A stretch of DNA of 64,000 bases from Armatimonadota bacterium (GCA_013178155.1 JABLXH010000015.1:1-64000); one strand, 5' to 3'. Counted from the first letter of the stretch, positions 18,996 through 29,792 are shown. The notes: generated by a model from the sequence alone, not told the origin. A program made the numbers and translations.

Positions 18996-20043
18996 TACGA
19001 TCTACCGTGCCGCGGTCATCGGCCTGGGGTTCATCGGCGCCGGCGACGAGGTGCGCGCCGAGGAAATCGGCCAGCGCGTCGTGGACCTGTGCGGCTCGGT
19101 GCACAGCGACGTGCTGCAGGCACACCCCCGCACGATGCTGGTGGCCGGAGCCAGCCGCGATGCAGGCCGCCGTGAACGCTTTGCACGACGCTTCCCCGCC
19201 ACCAGGGCCTATGCCGACTACCGCGAGATGCTGCGGGCTGAGCATCTCGATGTGGTCAGCGTGGCCGCCAACACGCCGGCTCACGCTGAGCTCACTGTGG
19301 CCTGCGCCGAGGCCGGCGTGCGCTGCGTCTTTTGCGAGAAGCCGCTGGCCACCTCGCTGGCCGACGCAGATCGGATGCTTGCCACCTGCGCGGCCCACGG
19401 CACGATGCTGGTCGTGAACCACAACCGGCGCTGGCATCCAACTTATCACGCCGCGCGCCAGGCGCTGGCCGACGGCGCAATTGGCGACGTGGTCTGCGTC
19501 TACGCCCACTGGCCCAGCGGGCGGCTCGGAAACGTGGGAACCCATGTCTTCGACGCGCTGCACCTGGTGATGCGAGAGCGTATCATCGCCGTCAGCGGCA
19601 CTCTGGACCGGACGGGTCGGCCCGACTGTCGCGGGGCGCAGTACCACGATCCCGGCGGCTGGGGGATCGTGCGCTTCGCCGGTGGCACGCACGGCTTTGT
19701 CGAGGCCTCCGAGACGCTCCCGGCGCAGGTTGGCCTCGGGCTAAGGTTCGTGGGGAACACCGGTGAAATGGCGCTCAGCGACCGGGGCTGCCTTGTCACG
19801 GTCCATCGCGGCGAGACCGTGCAGGTCGCCGGCCCGGCTGATGACGTGGTCACGATGCGGCTGGCAGTGGACGAGATCGTGAACGCACTGGACATGGGAA
19901 CACCACCGACGTCCACCGGGGAGGACGGCCGCGCCGCGCTGGAAGTCATCATCGGCTTCCACGCCTCCGACCGGCGACAGGGGCAGTGGGTGGACCTGCC
20001 GCTCACGGGGCAGGATCGGCAGATAGAGGTCCAGATTGGTTAG
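18988..20043 (+). CDS. Gfo/Idh/MocA-family oxidoreductase
   Basis: AAVIGLGFIGAGDE; CEKPLATSLADADRML; overlaps the preceding gene by 8 nt. Confidence 0.88.
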   Translation: MSDTIYRAAVIGLGFIGAGDEVRAEEIGQRVVDLCGSVHSDVLQAHPRTMLVAGASRDAGRRERFARRFPATRAYADYREMLRAEHLDVVSVAANTPAHAELTVACAEAGVRCVFCEKPLATSLADADRMLATCAAHGTMLVVNHNRRWHPTYHAARQALADGAIGDVVCVYAHWPSGRLGNVGTHVFDALHLVMRERIIAVSGTLDRTGRPDCRGAQYHDPGGWGIVRFAGGTHGFVEASETLPAQVGLGLRFVGNTGEMALSDRGCLVTVHRGETVQVAGPADDVVTMRLAVDEIVNALDMGTPPTSTGEDGRAALEVIIGFHASDRRQGQWVDLPLTGQDRQIEVQIG

Positions 20044-22793
20044 CGCTCGAGCCTCAGCTCCACGGGCTTCCAGATGCCCGCCGCCCAGTTGTCCTTCTTC
20101 ACCTTGACCGTTAGCCGCTGAGTCCGCCCCGGCTTGAGCAGCGGCGTCACCTCCAGGGCGAAGGGCTTGTCCCACATCAGCCCCACGTCCTGCGTCTGCG
20201 CGCCCACCCGCTGCCCATCCAGCCACACCCAGCAGTTACCATCCACCGCCCCGAAGAGCAGCCAGGCCTTTCGTCCCGCCGGGACCGCTGGTGTCTGCAA
20301 CTCGGTCGTGTACCAGGCCACGCCGTGGTAGTTGTGGCCCTGGTCCACCCAGGAGGCATCGGTGCGGATGTCGGTCCAGTTGCCGTCCGGCACGGCGGAC
20401 GCCCAGCCCGCCGCCTCGCCTGCGTCCTCGGGGTCGGTGCGGAACTTCCAGACCAGCGGCAGCGTGACCAGCAGGTCGCCGGTCATGACGCTTAGCGGCG
20501 GGCGGTAATCGCGCCCCAGGCGGTCGTAATACCCTACCACCGGCTCGATCTTGTGCTGGTCCACCAGCGCCCAGATGCGGTCCTGCAGCTCCGCCTGGCG
20601 CAGGTAGAGGGAGGGGTCCTTCTCGGCGGCCGCAGTCACCTGGTCCAGCTCGGCGAAGAGCAATGAGTAGCGGAGACGCGCCAGTCGGCCGCGCACGGCG
20701 TCATCGTCGGCCAGCGCCTCGGCGCGGTCGAGGCAGGCGTGGCCGTAGCGCAGAACAGCGGGAGTGAAGCGCGTCATGTCGTTGAAGGAGACGTGGGCGG
20801 ACGCGGCGTCGCGCACCGACCGCTCCAGCCGTCGCCAGTACCGCTCCACCTCGGGGCCGGCCTTCCCGTAGACCCGGCGGCAGAAGTCGCTGATGTAGGC
20901 GTCCACGTCGGTGTTGACGTCCCACTCCAGCCTGGCTCGCAGGTTCAGCAGCAGCGGTGAGGCGGTGAAGGTGGTGTCCCACTCGTCGCTCAGCCAGCGG
21001 CAGCCGCCGGCGTGGGCCGTGCGCAGGATGTCGGCCTCGGCTTGGAAGAACGGGCCGGGCGACTCCATGTGGTGATAGTCCAGATAGCGGTACAGCGCCA
21101 CCGGCGCCAGGCGGCTCCAGCCCTGGAAGCGCTCCATGCCCTTGGCGTTTGTCGGGCACGAGCGGTCCCTCATGCCATGCCTGAAGCACTGGTCCCACCA
21201 GGTCAGCTCGATCATCACATTCCGGCGCGGGAGCACCCGGTACGGCAACTCACGCGTCGAACCATAGGCGAAGGTCGCGATCCAGCGATCCGGGTACTGC
21301 TCCTCAACCAGCTCGGCCACCCGGTTAATGAAGGTCAGCCAGCGGTCGGTCAGGTGCAGACACTCCAGTCCGTTCTTGCTCCAGTCCTGCGGCACCGGGT
21401 CGAGGGCTTTGCAGGCCTCACATTCGCACCAGTAGTCCGGCTCGTCCTCGGCATTGATGCAGTAGCGCAGGGCCTGCGGGTGGCTGGCGAAGAAGTCACA
21501 GATCGCCTCGGCGAAGATGTGCGGCAGGTCGGGGTTGGAGACGCAGATCTCCGCCGCGCGGCCACTGGAGTGCAGGTGGGTACGCCGGCCCTGCACCAGC
21601 GGATAGTACTCGGGATGGCTGGCAAACCACTTCTCCGGAGGGAGGATGTGGTACAGCGAGTGCCCCGCCACCTCGTCCCGGCTGCCTCCGCGGATGGCGC
21701 CGTAGTCCCAGGTGGTGGCATAGGACGCCTTGAGGCGATTCATGCGGTTGCGTGCCGCCCAATCTATCCACTCCTCCTCGTTGCAGTGCTTCACCGTCCA
21801 GTCCGGAGGCGTATGGAAGGCCTGGATGATGTGGCCACCGCGCAGCTCAAAGCTGGGGCGGTGGACGATGAGTGTCGGAGGCAAGGACAGCTTCTCCACC
21901 TTGGGGATGACCTCGCCCAGCGGACCGGGCCAGCACCAGCGGCAACCCAGGACATGGAAAAGCTCCTGCACCGCGTAGTAAACGCCGCGGGGGCTGTTGC
22001 CCAGGCAGACCACGGCCTCCGGGCCGATGTCCAGGACAATGCCCTCCTCGCCCGCCTCACGAAGCTGCGGACTGTAGTTGCGGCCGGGCGGCACGACGCC
22101 CACCCAGACGTAGCGTCCGAAGGTGCCTGATGGAGCCGCAGACGCCGCCAGAACCGGCGGGGTCTGTCCGGTCATGGCCTGAAAGACGCGCTGCAGTTCC
22201 TGGGCCAGGTAACCGTGGTGGGCCAGGGCACCATCGGGGATCACGATGCCGCTGATGGGCGGACCGTCGGTCGGGACCTGCCATACGGTGGCGGGCGGCG
22301 GCGCCTGGGCCAACTCGACGCTGATGTCGTCGTAGTAGACGGTGCCCCCGCCCCGGTTCTGCAGGTAGAGGCCGTGTCGCCCGGTGCGGCTGACCGTGAA
22401 GTCACGCTCAAAGAGGGTCCATTCGGGCAAGTCCGACAGGCCTTGGCTGAAGCCCCGGTCGTCGCTGGGCACCCATAGCTGGGCAATGCCCCCACCCTCG
22501 GTTCGGACCCAGGCCCGCAGGCGGTAGACCGCCCCCTCCAGCAGATACAGGTCCGTGGTGTACCAGCGCGCCCAGCCCTCGGTCACGCCCTCCCTGGCAC
22601 GGATGGCGAGACAACGCTTACCCGAGTGGGCCTGGTCGCTGATCAGGAATTCGTAGTCGCCCTCCGCGATGTGGTTCTGCCAGCCCAGCGGGCTTTGCCT
22701 GCCGCCTGTTTCGATGTCACCGTTGGCGATGATGTTCTGGGCCCAGGCGGAGACGGCGCACGCCAGGCCGAGCATGACCGCGACTGCACGCAT
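20040..22793 (-). CDS. Secreted DUF4838 domain protein (GH67-like N-terminal fold)
   Basis: Signal peptide MRAVAVMLGLACAVSAWAQ; SPRGVYYAVQELFHVLGCRWCWPGPLGEVIP; INAEDEPDYWCECEACKALDP. Confidence 0.75.
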   Translation of the reverse strand: MRAVAVMLGLACAVSAWAQNIIANGDIETGGRQSPLGWQNHIAEGDYEFLISDQAHSGKRCLAIRAREGVTEGWARWYTTDLYLLEGAVYRLRAWVRTEGGGIAQLWVPSDDRGFSQGLSDLPEWTLFERDFTVSRTGRHGLYLQNRGGGTVYYDDISVELAQAPPPATVWQVPTDGPPISGIVIPDGALAHHGYLAQELQRVFQAMTGQTPPVLAASAAPSGTFGRYVWVGVVPPGRNYSPQLREAGEEGIVLDIGPEAVVCLGNSPRGVYYAVQELFHVLGCRWCWPGPLGEVIPKVEKLSLPPTLIVHRPSFELRGGHIIQAFHTPPDWTVKHCNEEEWIDWAARNRMNRLKASYATTWDYGAIRGGSRDEVAGHSLYHILPPEKWFASHPEYYPLVQGRRTHLHSSGRAAEICVSNPDLPHIFAEAICDFFASHPQALRYCINAEDEPDYWCECEACKALDPVPQDWSKNGLECLHLTDRWLTFINRVAELVEEQYPDRWIATFAYGSTRELPYRVLPRRNVMIELTWWDQCFRHGMRDRSCPTNAKGMERFQGWSRLAPVALYRYLDYHHMESPGPFFQAEADILRTAHAGGCRWLSDEWDTTFTASPLLLNLRARLEWDVNTDVDAYISDFCRRVYGKAGPEVERYWRRLERSVRDAASAHVSFNDMTRFTPAVLRYGHACLDRAEALADDDAVRGRLARLRYSLLFAELDQVTAAAEKDPSLYLRQAELQDRIWALVDQHKIEPVVGYYDRLGRDYRPPLSVMTGDLLVTLPLVWKFRTDPEDAGEAAGWASAVPDGNWTDIRTDASWVDQGHNYHGVAWYTTELQTPAVPAGRKAWLLFGAVDGNCWVWLDGQRVGAQTQDVGLMWDKPFALEVTPLLKPGRTQRLTVKVKKDNWAAGIWKPVELRLER

Positions 22794-22815
22794 GGTGGCT
22801 CTCCTCGATTGTCTG

Positions 22816-25161
22816 TCATTGCCCTGCAATGGGCGCGAAGGTGATGCTGATCTCTTCGTCGTGGTCGCCGAAGACGAAAGGCTGGCGGATGATCAGGGAG
22901 CTGTCATTGGCGTCCCTGGCGATGTAGAGGCCTCGGGGATTCGTAACGCACAGGCCCGGCGGAGCAGCGATGAACACACTACCCGTCTCGCCAGCCGGGC
23001 GCCTGGCGCGGCCGGCGAGGGTCATGCTGGCCGCGTCCCAGGTGATGCCACTGAGCTCCACCGCCCCCTGCCAGACGTGCATGTCCGTCCCCACGACCCA
23101 CGGATGGTCAGTATACGCGCTGACGCGGTACAGTCTCGCCGATCGCGGCGGGACCACCGCCCGCAGCTCACCGGTGATGACGCCCAGGTACTGCTCGTTC
23201 CAAAACTCCCAGAGGCGGTACTGCCCGGCGAGGTCCAGACCCAGTCGCGCCAGAGCGACTGGCAGCACCAGCGGGTCATCGCCGTAGTTCAGGACGCCGA
23301 GCAACTCCCACTGGCCCCAGTCGGTGGCGACGTGTTGCCAAAAGAGCTTCGGGTAGTCGTTGGGGGCAAGCGATTCGAAGAGGTCCAGCGGCTTTGCGCA
23401 GTCCGTAGTGCGCGGAAACACCTTCCGGATCAGCGCCAGGCGCTCTTCCGAAATGGTGTCGAAGTCATCGCCCAGCATCACTGGTCCGCCGCCCAGGCCG
23501 AAGATGGTGGCCACGATCTGGGCCTCGCAGACCGGGATGGGCTGGTCGAGGGTTAGCACGTTGCCCGAATCGTTAACATACAGCTTGCGGTGGGTAAAGT
23601 AGCTGCCGGCCATGTTGCTGGAAGCGTACTTGTGGGAGGTCCAGAAGTTGGCCGAGTTGATGACGAAGGTCGCCGGGTAGAAGTACGAGTTGGGATACAG
23701 CGCCCGGCCCTCGCCGTAATCGTTGCCCACTCGCGCGGCATTGATATAGCCCGTGTTCTGGAAGGTGGGACCACTGCTGGAAAGCAGATACGTGTCAGCC
23801 CCGGCCGCTTCGCGCACCACGGCGAGGCCCCGTCGCAGCACCGCCGGCCCCGGCGGTACGGACCGGTCATGGTACCCGTCATAGGGGAAGCCCTCGCACG
23901 ACCCCGAGACCGCGTTCAGGAAGTCCACCATATAGTAGCGGATGCCCCACTCGCGGTACGTGGCAAAGACGTTGGCCACAAACTCCTTGGTCCGCGGGTG
24001 GGTGGGGTCCAGCGAGTAGAGCTTCGGGCGCTGCCCGGGCGGCAGTTCGCCCGACTTGCCATATTGCCATTCGCCCCGGGAGACCACCGGCTCGCCACCG
24101 TAAGTCAGGAACATCTCCCGCATGGCGGCGAAGCGCTCCGGGTCGGCGTCGGTCAGCCAGAACGGGGCACACCAGAAGCCGAGCTTGAAGCCCAGCTTGC
24201 CGAGTTCGCTGACCAGATACCCGGGTCCACCGGGGAAGTTGCTGTAATCCCATTCCAGCCAGTTGCCGGGAAGTCCGTCCCGGATGTTACCGATGCTCAC
24301 CCAGACGTACTCGATGTCATGCCCCGGCAGTCGCCGGCGAATGGCTCGGCAGTTGCGCAGGACGACATCCTCATACCGCTCGCAGTTGAAGGCATCCACC
24401 CAGGCCCAGCCCAGCCAGCCCCCCGTGCTCTTGGGCCAGACCGGCGGCCTGTAATGCGCCTGGACCCGGTCGGCCCAGCGTTCCAGCCCCATGAAGAAGT
24501 CGTCAGCGACCTCGATGGTCAGCGTCTCCGTGGCCACCCACTCGCCCGGGGGGAGCTTCCAGTCCTCGAAATCACAGACGCACTCAAGAGACGCGAAGCC
24601 GTCGGGGCCATAGCTGAAACGGTGCACCGTGGTCTGGCGGTCGAAGGTGGCAAACGCCAGGGTCAGGGCGCGCCGAGCCTCGTGGCTGACGACATGCAGG
24701 ATCGTGCGGGCGAAGCCCTCACCGTCGTTACAGCGGTGCACCAACGCTGGGCCCGTGGCGCCCATGGACTTCAGGTACACGGCCTGCCCCACATCGCCCT
24801 GCAACGCGATTTCACCACGGTGCGCGGCGATGTGCAGCAGACGACAGGCGCCCAGCGCAATCGGCTGCGTCCCCCGGTTGGTGATGCTGGACGTCACGGT
24901 CACTGTCCGCGCGTCGGCGGAGCGAGTGACGCTCAGTTGCCAGTCCAACTCGGCCATCCAGTAGTGGATGTGCAGTTCGCCTCCGTCAGGCCCAATGGCG
25001 CCGTCAACCGAGGCTTGCTCCAGGGACAGGTCACGGCCGTCGGCCTGCAAAGAGACCTGGGCCGCGAGAGACACGCGACCATCGGCAGAGGCGATCCGCA
25101 GAAGACGCTTCACCGCGTCGAGTTCCAGTGGGGCCCAGGTGTCAGCGGCGACTTCAGTCAT
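22816..25161 (-). CDS. GH36-like alpha-galactosidase family protein
   Basis: EYVWVSIGNIRDGLPGNWLEWDYSNFPGG; KLGFWCAPFWLTD; YYMVDFLNAVSG. Confidence 0.7.
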   Translation of the reverse strand: MTEVAADTWAPLELDAVKRLLRIASADGRVSLAAQVSLQADGRDLSLEQASVDGAIGPDGGELHIHYWMAELDWQLSVTRSADARTVTVTSSITNRGTQPIALGACRLLHIAAHRGEIALQGDVGQAVYLKSMGATGPALVHRCNDGEGFARTILHVVSHEARRALTLAFATFDRQTTVHRFSYGPDGFASLECVCDFEDWKLPPGEWVATETLTIEVADDFFMGLERWADRVQAHYRPPVWPKSTGGWLGWAWVDAFNCERYEDVVLRNCRAIRRRLPGHDIEYVWVSIGNIRDGLPGNWLEWDYSNFPGGPGYLVSELGKLGFKLGFWCAPFWLTDADPERFAAMREMFLTYGGEPVVSRGEWQYGKSGELPPGQRPKLYSLDPTHPRTKEFVANVFATYREWGIRYYMVDFLNAVSGSCEGFPYDGYHDRSVPPGPAVLRRGLAVVREAAGADTYLLSSSGPTFQNTGYINAARVGNDYGEGRALYPNSYFYPATFVINSANFWTSHKYASSNMAGSYFTHRKLYVNDSGNVLTLDQPIPVCEAQIVATIFGLGGGPVMLGDDFDTISEERLALIRKVFPRTTDCAKPLDLFESLAPNDYPKLFWQHVATDWGQWELLGVLNYGDDPLVLPVALARLGLDLAGQYRLWEFWNEQYLGVITGELRAVVPPRSARLYRVSAYTDHPWVVGTDMHVWQGAVELSGITWDAASMTLAGRARRPAGETGSVFIAAPPGLCVTNPRGLYIARDANDSSLIIRQPFVFGDHDEEISITFAPIAGQ

Positions 25162-25745
25162 CGGTTTGGCTCCTCGCTGCCGGCGGGCGGACGGTCTGCC
25201 CTGACCCAGTTCCGCCGCTGCCAGAGGTAACGCGTGTCCTCGTCCACGCGCGGCGCCGCCGCCAGCAGCACGATTCCTTCGAGCAGGGCGTAGGTCAGCG
25301 TGCCGAAGGTGATCCACATGGCGACCACCTTCACCCCGAAGGTGAAGGTGTAGAGCAAGAAGGCCGCCAGGATCCAGGCCGTGGCCTTGTTCGCATACGT
25401 GTGCAGCGGTGCGCGGCGACGATACTGCAAGATCATTGAGACGGCAAACAGCGCGAACAGCAGCGCGATGAGGTACCAGTAGTGGGTGTAGAGCTCGCGC
25501 CGGAGCAGATACACCCACCCCAACATCGAGACCTGCACCGAGTTGTCGGCGACGCTGTCCAGCTTGGCACCGAACTTGCTCTCGCCGCCGAACCTGCGGG
25601 CGATGGCCCCATCAATGGCGTCAGTGAACCAGGTGAAGGCCAGCGCGCCCGCAAACCACGCGTGGCTGCCCATGAGGGCGATGACCCACAAGGCCGGGAT
25701 CATCGCGATGCGGATCACACACAGGGCGTTCGGTACGTGCTTCAT
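25158..25745 (-). CDS. CDP-alcohol phosphatidyltransferase family protein
   Basis: TDAIDGAIARRFGGESKFGAKLDSVADN (DG..AR...G..D...D motif); ATGA overlap with the downstream gene. Confidence 0.85.
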   Translation of the reverse strand: MKHVPNALCVIRIAMIPALWVIALMGSHAWFAGALAFTWFTDAIDGAIARRFGGESKFGAKLDSVADNSVQVSMLGWVYLLRRELYTHYWYLIALLFALFAVSMILQYRRRAPLHTYANKATAWILAAFLLYTFTFGVKVVAMWITFGTLTYALLEGIVLLAAAPRVDEDTRYLWQRRNWVRADRPPAGSEEPNR

Positions 25746-25870
25746 GACGCACCTCGGCTGCGTGACGCCCAGGACTGTCCAGCAATCGCCACTGCACGGC
25801 GGGTGCCACAGCCAGCTTCGCTGGCAGTGCGGCCGTCACGTCCAGGAGGCCTGGCCGTGTCACCCCCTCC

Positions 25871-27001
25871 TCAGGGCCGGGGGCGGCTGGTGCGCAGAAT
25901 CACAGCGTTCAGCGGCGGGTGGCGGTTGGCAGCCAGCAGAAAGAGCTCGCCACCCACTTCCAGCAGGTAATCGCACATGAACTCCTCCCCGGACCGGGCG
26001 GGAATGTCCAGGCGCGAGAAGGCCCGACGGCGCGGGTCAAAGACCGTGAGGGTGCCCAGGAAATGGTGTGGCTGGCCGTCAATGGAGTCCGTCCCGCCGA
26101 TCCAGGTGGAGTGCACAAAGTAGAACAGTCCCCGGTAGTACCAGCCGCCGCTGACGTAGCCGAACCACTCGCCATACCCCGGCACCGGGATAGGCTCCTC
26201 CCAGACGCCGTCGGCGACCCGAAAGGGGATGATGCGGCCATTGAGGTGGTCGGCCACATACAACCGCCCATCTACCACCTCGTTCGAGGGGGTCGGGGTG
26301 GTGTTGGGGTAAGGGCACTTCCAGTGGCCGGTCCACTGCCGGGCCTTGACGTCGAACCGCACCAGGTCGTTGCCCGTGTAGGTGCTGCCCCAGACCTCTC
26401 CCCGGCCATCGTCCAGGAAGGTCATGTACAGGTCGCCGGACAGCGTGTAAGGGCAGACGAAGGCCTCGCCCTGATGTCGCGCCGGGTCCCACTCAATGAC
26501 CGCCCCGCCCTGACCCTCCTTGCCACAGGTATACAGGTAGACGCGCGCGCGCCGGGGTGAGGCGAAGCCGCCGTAGATGTGCTCAGCCCGTGCCGGGGCA
26601 GCGTACCTGGCGATGGTCCGTGTGTCCTGGTCATAGACCAGCAGGTAGTCCTTGTCAGGCACGCAGAGATAGACCTCGCTGCCGTACGCTACCGGCCACA
26701 GGTGCCCGCTCCATGGCTCGTCCGGTTCCAGTTCCCTGAGCTGGAGGCGCTCCAGCTCGCCGGTGGCGGTGGCATAGCGCCAGAGGGTCCAGTCCACGAT
26801 GGGCGTGGTCCAGATGTTCCCGCGCGTGTCGGCCGACGGCTCATGAAGGCGTCCAGGGGTCGGCCCGACATCGTGCCGAAAGAAGACTGGCCCGCGCACC
26901 TCGCCGCGCGGGGTGGCGGTCAGCAGTCCCTCGTTGGCCATAGCGGTTACCCCGAGCGAGAGCACGCCAAGCATCGCGAAAGCGGCACGCAGAATGTGCA
27001 C
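25871..27001 (-). CDS. Secreted beta-propeller-like protein of unknown function
   Basis: Signal peptide; repeated SGDLYMTFLDDGRGEVWGSTYTGNDLVRFD-type blades. Confidence 0.55.
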   Translation of the reverse strand: MHILRAAFAMLGVLSLGVTAMANEGLLTATPRGEVRGPVFFRHDVGPTPGRLHEPSADTRGNIWTTPIVDWTLWRYATATGELERLQLRELEPDEPWSGHLWPVAYGSEVYLCVPDKDYLLVYDQDTRTIARYAAPARAEHIYGGFASPRRARVYLYTCGKEGQGGAVIEWDPARHQGEAFVCPYTLSGDLYMTFLDDGRGEVWGSTYTGNDLVRFDVKARQWTGHWKCPYPNTTPTPSNEVVDGRLYVADHLNGRIIPFRVADGVWEEPIPVPGYGEWFGYVSGGWYYRGLFYFVHSTWIGGTDSIDGQPHHFLGTLTVFDPRRRAFSRLDIPARSGEEFMCDYLLEVGGELFLLAANRHPPLNAVILRTSRPRP

Positions 27002-27002
27002 C

Positions 27003-27944
27003 TCAGAAATGGATCTTCCCGATCTTCAGGCGGGCCGAGCGGGTCATGTTGACCATCAGGGCCGCCGTGGCGATGGAGTAGAGCTTGGCCTGGGCCGAAT
27101 CGGCTCGCGAGGTCAGCACCACCGGCGCCAGCGCCCCGACCAGTACGCCCGCCACATTGCCACCGGCCAGGAAGGCAAAGGACTTGGCCAGGATGTTGCC
27201 GCTCTCGATGTCGGGGCAGACCAGGATGTCGCACTTCCCGCCAATCTCGCTCTTAATGCCCTTGACCTGGGCCGCCAGCTCATCCACGGCGTTGTCGAGG
27301 GCAAAGGGTCCGTCCACGGTGCAGTTGGGGAACTGCCCGCGCGTCTCCATGGTCGCCAGAGCCGCGGCGTCCAGCGTCGCCGGCATCTTCGGGTCCACCA
27401 GCTCCACCGCTGCCAGAATGCCCACCGCCGGGCACTCCAGCCCGAACACGTTGGCCAGGTAGACCGCGTTCATGATGATGTCAGCCTTGGTCACGAGGTC
27501 CGGGGCAATGTTCATGGCCCCGTCCGTGACGAAAGTGAACTTGCCCCTTGCGGTAGTCTCCAGGATGAAGACATGGCTCATGATGCTGCCCGTGCGCAGG
27601 CCCTTCTCCTTGTCCAGGATGGCGCGCAGGAAGTCGTCGGTGTGGATGTGGCCCTTCATGAGGATGTCTGCGCGCCCCTCACGCACCGCCAGGACGGCGC
27701 TCGCGGCGGCCTTCAGGTCGTCGGCCTCATCATGGATTTCGGCAGTACTGAGGTCCAGGCCCACCTTTGCTGCCTTGGCCTCGATCTCCGCCCCGCAGCC
27801 AAAGAGCAGCGGCCGGGCGATGTTGGCTGCCACGGCATCCCGCACCGATTCCAGTACACTCTCCTTCTCGGCGACCGCCACGGCGACCGTCCGCACCGGC
27901 TCCTGGCGCGTGGCCGCAATGACCTGCTCGAAAGTCGTCAGCAT
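27003..27944 (-). CDS. ptb: Phosphate acetyl/butyryltransferase family protein
   Basis: GRADILMKGHIHTDDFLRAILDKEKGLRTGSIMSHVFILE; TDGAMNIAPDLVTKADIIMNAV. Confidence 0.85.
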   Translation of the reverse strand: MLTTFEQVIAATRQEPVRTVAVAVAEKESVLESVRDAVAANIARPLLFGCGAEIEAKAAKVGLDLSTAEIHDEADDLKAAASAVLAVREGRADILMKGHIHTDDFLRAILDKEKGLRTGSIMSHVFILETTARGKFTFVTDGAMNIAPDLVTKADIIMNAVYLANVFGLECPAVGILAAVELVDPKMPATLDAAALATMETRGQFPNCTVDGPFALDNAVDELAAQVKGIKSEIGGKCDILVCPDIESGNILAKSFAFLAGGNVAGVLVGALAPVVLTSRADSAQAKLYSIATAALMVNMTRSARLKIGKIHF

Positions 27945-27960
27945 GTGTGCCTCCGGTATC

Positions 27961-29066
27961 TCAGGTGTTCCGTCCGCGCGCCGCGATGCGCCAGACATCG
28001 CGCACCACCCCGTCCTGCGCGACTACCATCCAGTCATACAGGTTCAGGCAGGTGCAGATCCGTGGCGGGATGATGCGGACCTTGTCGGCGACCCGCAGCG
28101 ACCCGGCGCGCGCGTCCAGATAGCCGTGTTCATCATTGATCTTCACCACGCTGGCCTCGGGCGGGTCCACCAGCCAGCCATAGCCCTCCGTCAGTTTCCC
28201 CACCTGCTGGTCCAGGGCCTTGGTCCCAGCGTCCAGGATCGCGCGATCGGGGGCAGGGCGGCTGATGACCGTGGCCAGCACCGTCGCCGCCACCTGCTCA
28301 CGGGTACAGGTGCCCAGGTCCACCTGGTTGTGGTCGTTGAGACAATACGTCCCGGAGCGGATCTCCGTGAGGCCGCAGCCCGGCTCATAGCACGGCCCGG
28401 ACGGCGTCGAGCCGCCGCTGACTCGCGCAATGTCATGGCCGTCAGCCCGCAGCTCCTGGGCGAGGGCGGCCAGCTCCGCGGCTTCCTGGCGGCAGAAGGC
28501 CCGACGCTGCTCCAGGTCCCCTACGTACGACCGCGCCGCATAGGCCATCAGGCCCACGAGACGCAGCCCGGGCAGGACGGCCAGTTCGCGGGCGAAGGGC
28601 ACGACACGCTCTGGAAGCACGCCGCAGCGGGCTGCGCCGGTGTCCACCTCGATGAGCACATCAAGGGTCAGCCCCGCCGCCGCGCAGGCGGCACCGATGG
28701 GCCGGGCGACCTCCAGGCTGTCTACCGCCACCGACAGCTTCGGCACGCGCCGCGCCAGGGCCACCAGCCGCCGCACCTTCGTCTCGCCCACGATCTGGTT
28801 AGCGATGAAGATGTCCTCGATGCCCGCGGTCGCCATGACCTCGGCCTCGCCGAGCTTGGCACAGGTTACCCCGACGGCCCCCAGGCGAAGCTGCAGGTGG
28901 GCGATCTCCGGCGTCTTGTGGGCCTTGATGTGGGGCCGAAGCTGCAGCCCCGCGGCATCTGCCGCCCTCTGCAGTCGCGTCAGGTTGTCCAGGAGGATGT
29001 CGTAGTCCACCACCAGCGCCGGGGTGTCTACGGCGTCAAGGGGTTGACCGGGAAGGGGTAGCAGCA
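27961..29066 (-). CDS. D-threonine aldolase / D-serine dehydratase-like (alanine racemase N-terminal fold)
   Basis: DTPALVVDYDILLDNLTRLQ...LRPHIKAHKTPEIAHLQL; GGSTPS; HNQVDLGTC. Confidence 0.85.
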
Positions 29067-29102
29067 TCCGTAGCCTCCGGTAGCCGTTTCGGCAGGGCAG
29101 CA

Positions 29103-29134
29103 CAGGCCCACCTCGGCGAACCGAGGTGGGCCTG
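29103..29134 (-). terminator. Perfect 14-bp hairpin (minus-strand loop TTCG)
   Basis: CAGGCCCACCTCGG-cgaa-CCGAGGTGGGCCTG, between stop of 29161-29792 gene and start of the 29066 gene. Confidence 0.6.
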
Positions 29135-29160
29135 CAAGGCGGGCAAGCTCTGCGGCCTCC

Positions 29161-29792
29161 CTAGCGGTTGGTGGCAGCCTGAATCAGCCAGCTCACGACG
29201 TTCAGAGCGATGCTGACCAGGAAGATGATCAGGCCCCACAGGTTCCAGGCCTTCATGGTCTCCTGGAACTGCTGGAGGCTGTCAAAGCGACGGTTCTGCC
29301 AGGCCAGTTTGTGCCCGCTGATGCCCAGCCAGATGGCGATGAAGATGTTCACGCAGGGGATCAGCGCCAGCAGGCCGATCCAGGTCTTGTTGGCAATGGC
29401 CCAGATCCAGTTGAGGCCAAAGCCGCCCCAACTCCAGCCCATTGCCTCGACCTCGGGCGGTACGGCGGCCGCCGGCCCCCCGCCGGAGGTGTTGCCAACG
29501 GCGTAGCCGGGTGTGGCGGCCGGAGGGCCGTAGGTCGGAGGAGCGGTGACTGGCTGGGTCGGGGGGCGTAGGCGGGAGGCTGGGCTGGTTGGGCGGCTGG
29601 TGGCGTCGCTGGCATGGCGGCGGGCGGGGCGGCGGGTGCGGGCTCACCAAAGACCTCCGGCAGCATCTGGTCTACCATGGCGGCATCCCAGCCCCCGCTG
29701 ATAAGGCCCTCCCGCACCTGCTCATAGGACATCCCGGCAGCTTTGGCTTTCTCGACGTAGTCGGTCAGCGCGGCGCGATGCTCGTCGCTCAT
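29161..29792 (-). pseudogene. Small membrane protein with N-terminal CUE/UBA-like segment and Pro-rich linker; ORF interrupted by apparent frameshift
   Basis: Frame 1 (MSDEHRAALTDYVEKAKAAGMSYEQVREGL...PAQPPAYAP) joins frame 2 (TQPVTAPPTYGPPAATPGYAVGN...EVEAMGWSWGGFGLNWIWAIANKTW) at the G6 run 29561-29566. Confidence 0.7.

Noticed and set aside
23590-25230. 546-aa plus-strand ORF
   Set aside because: Antisense to the GH36-like gene; no recognisable domain.
25801-25860. GCCAGC-ttc-GCTGGC inverted repeat in an intergenic gap
   Set aside because: Short 6-bp stem with mismatches beyond; not distinguishable from chance at this GC content.
27472-29061. 529-aa plus-strand ORF
   Set aside because: Antisense to the ptb and D-threonine-aldolase-like genes.
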